DNA of 64,000 nucleotides, taken from the NCBI GenBank assembly GCA_029721515.1, contig CM056565.1, positions 10,542,742 to 10,606,741 on the forward strand, in the 5' to 3' direction. A model generated the notes under the pieces. It was not told the origin of the DNA. It saw only the letters and a list, made by a program, of their open reading frames with translations, and made no database searches. Positions 24,901-36,900 of this stretch are shown in pieces (position 1 is the first letter of the stretch; each line of letters opens with the position of its first letter). Source of the DNA: Synanceia verrucosa. Its lineage: Eukaryota > Chordata > Actinopteri > Perciformes > Synanceiidae. The position numbers were made by a program, and so were the translations under genes.

Positions 24901-27900
24901 TGTCCACCGGCAGCACTGTGCGAGTTGCTCTGGTGGTGAAATTCCACGAGTAGGTTGCCATAGCAGCAAGGGTCTAAATTAGTGTATTTATTCAGAGATG
25001 AGTTTTCTATGGGTGAGCTCTCTGCGTCTCTTGTGCTCCGTTTCCAGTCTGCCCTCAGTAACACAAGAGTCTGGCATCATAGCATCATCGCCCTGGTGCC
25101 AAATACTCATTTTATGTCCGTGCTGTGCCTTACAGTGAGCACAGTGTACTACTAAATATTTGAATTACTCTAAATCTAGTAATTAATCAAATTCCACATA
25201 CTGATAAACAGTGATGTCATGTTTTAATGGTGACTTTATGAACAGGGACAGTGCATGTTGTGCCACTAAAATTCACTGTTTGATTGTTGATTTTTATCAG
25301 TGCGGCACAGTGTTTGTTGTTTACTGGAATGACGTTACATAACCGTTATTTGTCTTCTACCCCTTCCCCCCATATGCTTTCATCTCTCTTTTCCCACCTT
25401 AATGCCATGTCATCCCTGCCTCCTCACCTTTCCTCAGGAGTTTATCAGACATAAGTTAGAAGAAGAGCAGCGGCAGTTAGAAATCCTTCAGCAGCAGTTG
25501 CTTCAGGAACAAGCACTGCTTATGGTAACTAGTCCTCACTACTCCTCCATCATGTTTTGGCTGCAGAGGTTTCCACATCCTTGGTTGTGATACCTCACTA
25601 TAGATTTTATGTAGATTCTGAGGGCTGATTTTTGGCAGAATTCAGTTTATTTGGATAAGTGTGTTTTGATTACAATGAATGGATGGATTGCCACACTCCT
25701 GTGGAGCACTTGCTGTCATTTTGATTGGGCACTAGTATGTTTCTGTGTTATTTTGCGGGAGGGAAAATCCCAGTCCTCACTACTGTATGCACAAGGTAAT
25801 TCCACATATCCCTCCTAGGTTTCACATGCACATAATGCCAGTGTATATGCATATTTTCATAGAGCAGAGTCAACCCCAGGACTGTGGCCGTGAAGTAGTT
25901 TTGAGGGTTCAATGCCTTGCTCAAGGGCAGGACAACTCCATGAATAATATTGGCATAGTGGCCACATTTTCCAGTTTAGGATCACGTGACATACAGTGGC
26001 TCCCGAAAAAAAGTTTTCCCTTTCACAGTCATTACAAAAGTGCCTGTAATGAACTCCCTTCCTCTCCTCTTATTTTAATCAACTTTTCATTTCCTGCAGC
26101 TGGTTCAGTTATAGCCTTCCTGTCGTGCCTTGCATTAGATCTAATGAAGATGGTAATGGAAAATGTGAATCAGATGGGTCTAAATCATTTCTAGAAATCG
26201 ACTGAAGTCAAACAGAAGTCACAAATATGTCGAGGATCTTGATGAGCAGCTGCCAGGAACTATAAAGTCAGCCACGAATCATTGCTTAATAAAAGTTGTT
26301 CTCAATCTATATTCAGATGTTTTCAAGTGCTATCTTTTTTATGAGGGAGTAAGTACAAGTAATTTCAAGACAATTTGGCCACAATCAGAGAATTAGGTCT
26401 TGTCTTTTATCAAGCCACCCTGGCCTCCAGGAAGGAATATCAGCATTCTATTACTGTACCTACAATCCAAATGCATATAATTACTGATATCTGCAATAGA
26501 TCCATGTTGCACAGTCGCTGCATATCTGTGTCAGGGTGGCGAGCAGGCGAGGGAGAGCAGCCATTCATTGTGTACTCTGACCACTCAAAAGTCTCCTCCC
26601 ACTCAGGGAAGCACCTGGGTGAGGCATCCTCACAGGTGGAGCACTGCAAAATGAGTTTGCCTTGTTTGTGTCCACAGCCTCATTCTTTCACTCTCTGCCC
26701 AGATCATCTGGACCACATGTGAGCATCATAATGAAGACCGGTTTTATCTACTGCTTTGCTTTGTGGCCCATAAATATTTGAAATTTAAGAAGTTGAGAGG
26801 AAGAACATATGACAATATGCATTTCATTTTATTGGAAAACAATGAAACTTCAAATGTAACTTCACCGTATGAGAGCTTTCCTGCTCCAGGATAGAAATCT
26901 AATGTGAATATGAGTTTACATTTGAGTGACTCATGGTTGATTTTTTTTTTCTTCCCTGTTACTTCTTGTTTCTTGATGAATGCAGTGGCCATCCATAGGT
27001 TAGGACACCTGGGTCTACCACTCATAGTGAAACCCCAATAAGTCATCTGACTCTTTTAAACTGTCTGTTTAAATATACAGCACGAAATGGTTTCACTAAA
27101 GACACGATCAATACTCTTTTGATGTGGGCTTGTAATTGACTGCTGTTCTAAAAATACGATTGCACACAAAGCCTGACCAAACTATTTATTAACTCAGTGG
27201 ATAAAATCAATGCTAGTCGGCTAAATATGCAGTCCTGTCTGCAGATGCATTTGTTCAGTTATGACATGCTTGACCTGTCTGTTGTGTCCAGTCTAGAGGC
27301 AAGCAACAGCTTGACTGTGTATGTTTTAATGTTTTTCCTCAGGAGTATAAGCGCAAGCAGCTGGAGGAACAGCGTCAGTCAGAGCGACTGCAAAGGCAGC
27401 TGCAGCAGGAGCATGCCTACCTGGTGTCCCTGCAACAACAGCAGCAAGAAAAGAAGCCCCAGCTCTATCACTATAACAAAAACCTGGAGCCCAACAACAA
27501 ACCTACCTGGGCCCGTGAGGTAGCGACGATACCCACATTTGAAGCATTCGCACCGCAGCCAAAACACTGTAGACTGGTCCCCAGCCTGAATCCTGTTTTC
27601 ACTGTCATCCTTATTTCAGGTGGAGGAGCGGAGTAAGCTCAACAGACAGGGCTCACCCAAAATCTGCACCACTGTCTCTGATACTGCCATCCAGTCGCGC
27701 TCGGACTCAATCAGCCAATCAGGAGTGGTCCAGTCTGCTCAGACTCCACCAATGCAGAGGCCTGTTGAACCTCAAGGGGGGCAGGGAAAGGTGGGTGTCA
27801 AAGTCAGTTGATTTAAAACCTCCTAGAAAAGACACAACTGCGTCTGCCCCTAATTCTTAAGCTTTTCCCTTCATTGTCTATGCTACCTTATTTACACCCT

Positions 27901-30900
27901 TTTTCTTCTTTTCCTCTCCACACATCTGTGATCACTGTTCTTTTGCTTTCTCTGACTGCCTTGTGCCCTCTTCCTCCTGCTGTCCTTCCTTTCCCTCCCG
28001 CTGCTGCTGCTGTCCTCTGCAGTTCCAGATGGCTCACTTGGTTCCACTGAAGCCTTATGCTGCCCCCGTCCCTCGCTCCCAGTCCCTCTGTGACCAGCCC
28101 ACTAAGACCATGTCCGCATTCCCCACCCAGGATCCCTCCCTTACCCCCACACCCCGCCCCATCCACTCTCGAGAGCTGGTGCGTCAAAACTCAGACCCCA
28201 CTTCTGAAATCCCGGCACCACAAGCGCACCAAATCGGAGAGGATCGCGGCCCTTGGATCCGCATACCAGATGTGGAAATCCCACCCAAGGTGAGATCTAG
28301 TGGCTGGTTTTGACTTTGTAGCAGGTGTTCAAACCCAAAACATTACTCCAGTTTGTATTTCCTTTTTTCACAAGACTCCCACACCAGTCACAGTAAAGTA
28401 TACAGTCTACAGTCAGTAAACTAATTTGAAAGGTCTCCCTTTTAGAGGTAGAAACTTTGTTTACCTCACACTGTCAATGACAGTTTTTCCTGCATTTGGT
28501 GGTGGCTGAAATCTCACCCTGTACCTACATGCTTACTGTACATCAGGTGAAGAAAAAGCTATACTTCTCCTCTTTTAATAAAAAATACTGCTGTATGTTT
28601 CTGACCTCAGATTCCACAGAGGACAGCATCTATTGCAACGGCTCTCAACACCAACCTGACTTCTGGCATAAGGCATCCAGTACGAGCCAGGTACTGAGGA
28701 AAGCCAAATGATTCATTAGATATTTCCTTAAATTAGTGTCTGCTAGATGATGATAAATAGACTTCAGGTAACTGATTTGTATCCTCATGGCAGCAATCCA
28801 GATCTCAGTCGCAATGATCGCTGGGAGAGAGGAGACAGTATGAGCGTCATATCCAATCTGCCCCAGACTGGCTCTCTGGAGAGGCATCGCATCCTCAGTG
28901 AGTCCCTGCCTCCCCAAAGCCATTTCTGTCTATTACTGTCTTTGTAGTAAGTTCCATTTCAGAATTATAACTACACTCTACAACACTGTTATTTGCAGGT
29001 TCCTCCAAAATGGATTCACCCATTCTTTCCCATGATAGTCGTCATAAGGCAGGGGAGTCTCGCACCTCCTCTCGCCCTGGGCGTCCTGCTGTAAGTTGTT
29101 CTTTCAAACAGACGCTGCTGTCTATCTAGCATCCCTACTTCTAGGGCTGTAAAAGGCACTGACTTACTGTGCACATGCTCATTTTGATCTTAAATACTAC
29201 TGTTCTTTAAACTGCCAGAGAGTATACTACCTCAAGGTTTTCTATTTCCCACTTTGTGCTCCACAATATTGCTTGTGTGCCACAATATTGTTTCCCTTCA
29301 TGATTCTCCTCTTCTCAAATCCTTGTTTGTTGATTTTACTTCAATTGTGCAGAGTTACAAGAGAGCTATAGGGGAGGTTAGTATCAGTGTATCTTTCTGT
29401 GTTATTATGCAGTGCTCATGCATCAGCATTCATCAGCTGTAGTAGTTGCATGCTCTACGTGGTTTTCATTTGTTGGGTAAATCATATTTTATTTCTGAAT
29501 TAAATTCCGTTCTTCACATAAAGACCTTTTTAAGTACTTGCATGTTTTTTCTGTTACTTTGTGGCCATCATGCACTCAAAACAGGACTTGTAAATCATGC
29601 GTCAAAATCATCCCAAAGTGTCAACAGATGGCCGGTCATGAATTCTGAGAGTTTTGAGGCTTTGAGCCTGGACTTAAATTAAGACTGTTTCTGAACCCAT
29701 CCTCCTGGCAAACCTTTACTTTTGCTTGTGTTTGTTTGTCTTAAATAATAGCATTGCATACATTACTCCTGTGTTATTTGCTACTTTCTTTGTCAGCTGA
29801 GGTTAGGTTTAAACCATTTTTGAATGCATAAAGTAATTGGTGGTGTGTATGTGTGCAGGACCATGGCCTCTTTGCCAAAGAGCGAGCTGAGGAGCAGCCA
29901 AGGCCTCCAGTTAAAGCCAATGATTATTCCTCCTCTTCTGAGAGCAGCGAGAGCAGTGAGGAGAGCGAGAGCGGCGAGGGAGCAGAGGAGGAAGAAAGCC
30001 CCACAGATCGGTAACACAAACTAGCAATTCAGGAAGCTAATTATTGTTTTGTTCGTCAAATGTCCGTTTCTATAAAGTATTCAGTACTTTCTGTAAAACT
30101 GCTTCAATCCCTCTTCACTGTCAATCTTGGGGTCTGAAGTCATCATGCTGACTCGTGTTCCTGTACTGATTCCAGTCACAGGGACGCAGACACTGATTCA
30201 GTCAACACCATGGTGGTTCACGAAGACGAAGGCGAGGGGGGAGAGGGGGAGCAAGCTGGAGGCTATGGGGATCAGACCATGCTGGTGCAGAGGGTGAGTC
30301 ATCTGTGCACGTAATGATGCTTAAAATGCATTGTGACTTGATGGGAAATCAACGAAATGCATCCCCAGGAATATTACAAAGCTGCAAGGCAGCATTTTGT
30401 TTTGTTTTGTGTTTTCTATTATAATTATTCATTATTTACACATGCATAGCCTCAGTGAGGTTTGATAGCAGAAAAAGTGTGTTTTTTTTATATGCCTAAA
30501 GCCACCCTGGGTTACTGTCGGTTGACGTAAATTGAGATTTGAGATATTTGGAGAGACAGAAGTGTCGCCTTCACCAAAGTGCCACAAATGTTTGTGTTTA
30601 TGCATTTGTATATGAAATAAGTTTCAAATATTTGTGCCAGACTACAGTGACCTCAGTGACTGTCAGGGGAAGATGTGGAGTTATTAATTTACCTGGCATT
30701 ATAAGTAAACCAACAAACCAAAACTTGATTACCTTCACACATGCAGTTAATGTGGTGTCTTTAGAGTCTCACTGGCAGCAACGAATTTGGGCTGCAGTGG
30801 CAAACCTTCATTTATGTCACCCACTAGATTGGACAACCTGCAAGTCACAATTCATACCCCTGTGAAAATGAGATTCTGTCCATTTACCGCAGAGTAAGCA

Positions 30901-33900
30901 TAAGATGTGCTTCCAGCTGAGCAGCTGTTGATTATCTGAAGGAAATCCTTGAATTTCTTGGACTCTTTCTTCGAGAACATCATGTGGAGCTTTTTGTTCC
31001 ATATCATAGAAAAAGAAAGCAGGACATAACTTTTTTACTTACTTAGAGATGCCTGTAAATGGCACATCAGTGACATACATAATATGTAAGACACAACAAC
31101 TGACTCAGTGTTAAGAACATGACCTTTTAAACCAAGTCAGGTCACGACTGTTACTTCACTTCTTGTGGTTACTGTGGTGAGCCAACCATATCCCAGGTCA
31201 TATCCTGCTAGTTAACCAAGATCAAAGTCTGCCATTGACAATGTGTAATACATAGACATGCGTATGTGTTTCTCTTTTACCTGAAAGACCCCAGAGAAGC
31301 GGAGCCATAATGGATACACTAACTTGCCAGATGTGGTGCAGCCCTCCCACTCCCCCACTGATTCAGCCACTCACTCCTCCCCTGGGAAGGACTCTGTTTA
31401 TGATGTAAGATGTCTGACTGATGCTAAATATATCAGTCCTAAATTCTTGGTTTATTTTTCCCTATCTGCCATCATTCCATAACACATTTAAGTTCCTGAC
31501 AATCAGTTCAGTTTGTCAGCAGACACATCATCACAAATGTAGGTGGTAAACTTTTAATGCCACATTGGCAATGAAAATATCTGTTGTTGTAATGTGAGGA
31601 CAGGATGATTTAAATTCAATGTTGTAACAACGGCAAAATATTTCCTTTAGAATTGCTCAATTAATATAAATTTAGCTTTTTTTTTTTTACATTTTGTCCG
31701 ACAATACCCATGTTTGCTTAAACAGTGCTGTACTGAACTCTGCACCCTTTCTGCTCCACCAGTATCAATCCAGAGGTTTGGTTAAAGCATCTGGCAAGTC
31801 CTCCTTCACCACATTTGTGGATCTGGGCATGTACCAGTCACCGGGAGGTACAGGGGATAACATGTCTATCAGTGGTGAGTCAGAAGACTTCACAATGTTT
31901 TGAACATTAAACAAGGAAACTGCAAAAATATTCCCTACTTTAACCTTTCACATTATATGTTTAAATTATGCTGGTTTTGCTTTTCAAGACAGAGATTTTC
32001 TGCAAAAGAATTCTTTAAATTATGTGTTAATCAGCTACTTTAAAAGTATGAATGGGAGCTTTGTGTCCAGTTCCTAAACTGCATTTTCCTTCCTCATATC
32101 TGTTTAGGCTCCAGGTTTGAGCAGCTCAAGATGGAGGTGAGGAAAGGATCCATGGTGAATGTCAATCCCACCAATACACGCCCACCCAATGACACACCTG
32201 AGATCCGCAAGTACAAGAAGAGATTCAACTCTGAGATCCTGTGTGCTGCACTCTGGGGTGAGAACAGGTTCAGTACTTGTGGTGCTAATGCAAAATATAT
32301 AAAATGCATAAATGCAGATTAATTCACCATCATAATTAATCTGATTGAAATTTTTTAACGCAATTACAGTAACTCATCTGCAGCAGAATAACTCTGAATG
32401 TCTCCAGCTCATTTCTGGCAGTTGGTACAGGTAGAGTTACCGGCTCCAATGGTCAGTTGATCCAGTAGTGACAGGAAGCAGAAACGACCAGGCAAGGTTC
32501 TACTTCTGCTTGAGCTGTGCGATATGGACTAAATTCTGTATCGCGGTATAGCCAAGTTCATATCCCGATAACAATATATCTCCCGATATAGTATGTTTTG
32601 TGATGTGTTTTTACTTTCCAAAGCAGCATGGGGGACATGCTGCTTTACCCCTGTTTACTCTCGAGCTATAACTGCTACAAACCTTACAAACCTTACAAAA
32701 GTCCTTACAGGTGACGTGAAAATGCTACCACAAAGCAGTAGCTGCGGTCACAGTAGCGTCATACTATTATGTCTATGCTTCATATAATACACATTTTGAA
32801 CTCTCATGAAACATTTGGATTATCCAGCGGTCATTTCTGAGGACAACTAAACCACAACAACGTTAAAGTTAGTGTAGCAACAGAGCTAACTATGTATACT
32901 AAAAGGCATTAAAAACGCAACAAAGTCAATGTAAAATAAAATTGGATACAACTACTTTGTATACAAAAAAATGTTTTGTTTACTACCACTCGTGGCTATT
33001 GAAACTATGGAGCCACATTTTTCAGCTCAAACAATAAATTAACGTGGCAGATGGTACCAATCCCTGTTTTTGCATGTGTGATTCCTTCGGACATTGTTTG
33101 AAAGCTTTCAATGAGTTCTTTTGGTGATTTGAGCTCAACTGGTCAACTGGTTTAAAAACCCAGAGGAAAAATGCAAGCTGTCACAGACGGTCACCATGCC
33201 ACGCTTAGCAGCAAACATGAGGGAGCAGGCCATCGGTATGCTGAGATCCGGAATGACTGAAGCGAGGGTCGCCAGGCATTTTGGCGTCCACAGATGCACT
33301 ATCTCACGCCTGCAGGCACGTTATGCACAGACATAATGTGCAGGTTATGGACTGGCCGCCTTATTCCCCGGATATGAATCCGATTGAACACCTTTGGGAC
33401 AATCTGGATCGCCGTGTACGGCGTCGTATTCCACTGCCAGTGACGGTTGCTGATCTCCGTACTGCACTCTTGGAAGAGTGGGAAGCGATTCCAGTGGCCG
33501 AAATCAACGCGCTCATCATGTCTATGCCATGATGATCACACAAGATACTGACATTTGTAATCCATGTCGATTAATATTTCTAGTGTTGCTTTTGTTCATT
33601 CATGTTCAGTATCAGACCAAGTGAAGTCGCCCAATAAATTATGAAAATTCAAATTAATATGGAAGAAAATACAATGTTGCGTTTTTAATGCCTCTTAGTA
33701 TAGTTACATGTTAAAATTACGATATCAACAACAGAGGCTTATATTGTACGGTAGACATTTTTATACCGCACTACGATATATAACATCATATCGCAGAGCT
33801 TTTAACTTTTCCGTCTCGTCTCAGTGGAGGCTATGGAGCCTCTGAGTTGCTGCAGACCACTAACAGACCAGTTGATGCTCCTCAGTGGTTGACTTATATC

Positions 33901-36900
33901 TCATTGTTCGCTGTGACTGCTCTGATGTTCACATGTTGCCTGTCAAGGCTTCCTGAGCAGGTTAGGAGCTTCCATAGTCACCAAATATCCACTTCTGTAA
34001 TCTCCAACTGGAGGAGACACAGTGCAATATTCAGACGCACAAGTATAGAGCTCTGGACGTCATGTGACTTTGTTCACACCACCATATTGGCAAGAAAATC
34101 TGCATCAAAATAAGTGATGCCAGCAGTAAGTTTACGCCACAGGAGTTTTAAGTCACAAGATATTAGTCACAAGATATTACTATATGCACAAGTAGTTGTA
34201 GATGTTTCAAAATCTCTTCTCTCACAAATCATATTACTAGAAGTCACGCAATGCTCTGTTCCTTGCTATAATCACAAGAACAGACATGTAAACAGCAAAC
34301 TTGCAGACATAACGTGCATTGAGTTTTATCTGAAGGAAGACTGAAACGACTCTGCATACAAACATTTTTGCGTTGCGTTTGCTTGTTGATGTGTGATGTG
34401 CGGGAAGCCCTACAAAATCCACGCCATAATACCTTGGTCTAACGTGCATTTAAGCATGTAAAATAAATCAGATATAAAGTTTAGGGAACTTTGGATTAGT
34501 GGTTTAAACAGGGTGCTTTCCTGCCAACATGGCGGTGTTTTGTTTTTGACAGTTGTATGCTGGGATTAATGTGGCGTCAACTCCTGGAGCTCTATAGTGG
34601 AGCAGATACACGTTGCTTGATTGTGGATAGATGATTGTTTAAAAAAAATAGACAAAACATTGTTAAGTTGTTTCAAGTTGTGTTGTTGAAACTGTTGAAG
34701 GTGTTTAATGAGCAAGTTCAGTGCAGATATATTCCCTTCTTTCTGTTTGCTCATGTAAAGTGAAACGTGATTGATATAGATTAGAAATTAATGATGTTTG
34801 TGATTAATCAATTAATCTAACAACGTGTGATTAATCTGATTTAAAAAAAAAAAACTGTTAAATAATTGTTTGACTGTATATAAAACAGCAAGCAACATTA
34901 AATCCCTCAAACTAGCATGTTACTCAAAATATGATTATTATTGGAGTTACAAGATGCTGTTTGATGGAGAATTCAGTCAGATTATTGGTGCTGCAGCAGA
35001 GCAAAGCTATTTTAACCCATTTATCTGTGGCTCAGCATTCTAATATATATCAGCTCCAGCAAGGCTCAGGTTGGAAGTATAACCAAAGCAAAACAGTGTG
35101 ACGCTAGCTTAATGGCTCTGCTTTATTACAATAAATCATTATAAAAGCCATTTTTATCAAATCAGTACCGGCTCTTCCAGACTCTTCTTATAAGCTGCTT
35201 GTGGAGGAAAACGATTTTCTCAAAGTTATGTTTTTCTGCGCCAAATTGAGTGCATTGTTAAACAGTGTGATAGACTGACCTTCAAAGTCCCATTTCTCGA
35301 TCTTCAAATAGGCTTGTACATAGTAGTCAGTGGGTGACATCACCACAGTTACATCACATTCACCTGAGCTATCTTTTTAAATTCCTCTAAATGTAATGAA
35401 ATATCATGGCAGCAGTGTTGATGTTACAAACCTGTTACAACACAGGTTTACAGCCAAAACACGTTTAGCTGCGACTACAGGAAAGGCAGTGAGTGCAGTG
35501 AAACGGCTATTAATTTGTGCATGCCTTGTGTCCCCAGGTGTAAACCTGTTGGTGGGCACAGAGAATGGTTTGAAGCTGCTGGACCGCAGTGGTCAGGGCA
35601 AGGTTTACCCCCTCATCAACTCCCGCCGCTTCCAGCAGATGGACGTCCTGGAGGGCCTCAACCTGCTCATCACCATATCAGGTCATTACTGCTGCTCACT
35701 GCCAGTCTGCTCCCACTACAGTCCGTTAAAGCAGTCTGTACTTTTGGCACAAGACTGCCGTCCTTAATGGGATGCCAAGCACGAGATGCCAAATTGTGCT
35801 TGTGTCTTCAGAGTGATTATATTGACTTTGCTCTTCAAAGACACAGGAAAACTGTTTGTATTTTTGTGCCACTTGTATTGGAGTTTAGAGGTGTATACAA
35901 AATCTATTATCACTATTTTTGAACAAATATGAATACCTTTTACAACATACTGTATTAACTCTTTGAGTGCCAGCCATTTTATAAAGCAGAAAGTGCCTTG
36001 TTCCAGTGTGTTTTGCCCATTTTCAGACATATCTCTAGACCCACAGAATATTCTGTACTATGTCTCTCAAAACACTGAATAGCTCAAATGAAAGAAGAGA
36101 CTCTCTATTACATCATGAAAAAAAAATAGTTTTACCTTGTTCCATTCTTGTTTTATCTGGAGGAGAGCAGAGGCCAGTTTTACCAAAATCACTACTTTCT
36201 GTCCAGAATCCGTCTGTTTTGCTCTCTAAATGCAATTGTCTCCTCTTCCTGCTTTGATTTCCATGGTGCATATTAACCCTTTGTGTCCCGACTAGTAATC
36301 ACAGAAGCCCTGAAATTACTGTCAGGCTGCGGCAGACCGTGATCAGCGACCAGCTGTGAAAAAAACAAAAAACAAACCCTTTGACAGCGTAACTCATCAA
36401 TGGCACTCAAAGAGTTAACAATGTAACAATAATTTATTTATGATGATTACCGATGCGGTAATCAGATATTTTATTTTGAGAATCGGTAGGTAGTAATGTT
36501 AAAGTGATAGTTCAGGATTTTCAACATAGGGCCTCATTTCCACATGAGCCAGAGTGTTGGAGACGTGTGGAGACAGTTTTCAAAAAAATTCATTCAGTCC
36601 TTCTAGTTGCAGAGTTCACTGGTGCTAGGCTAACGCAAGTCAATGGTTCTAGTTTAGCCTGTCATTAAAAACAGTCTAACCCACTCCACAGTGCACCTGA
36701 GGCAAATCAGTTATAACACCAGACTATCGATGTAAATGTCTGTGTTGATAAAATAATTTTAGACATAAAACTAAACTTGCGTTTTTAAGGATTTATATCT
36801 CAGTAGCAGCAGCTGGTTCGACAGTGGCAGACTGAAGTCAGTTAGCAGTTAGGTTATTGGAGCTATAATAGTTTGTTTACCTTGGATTCCTCCTCCGTCT

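Noticed and set aside
25861..25935. Possible SINE fragment around 'ggttcaatgccttgctcaag'
   Set aside because: The block resembles a common fish repeat, but I could not define ends or a second copy in the window.
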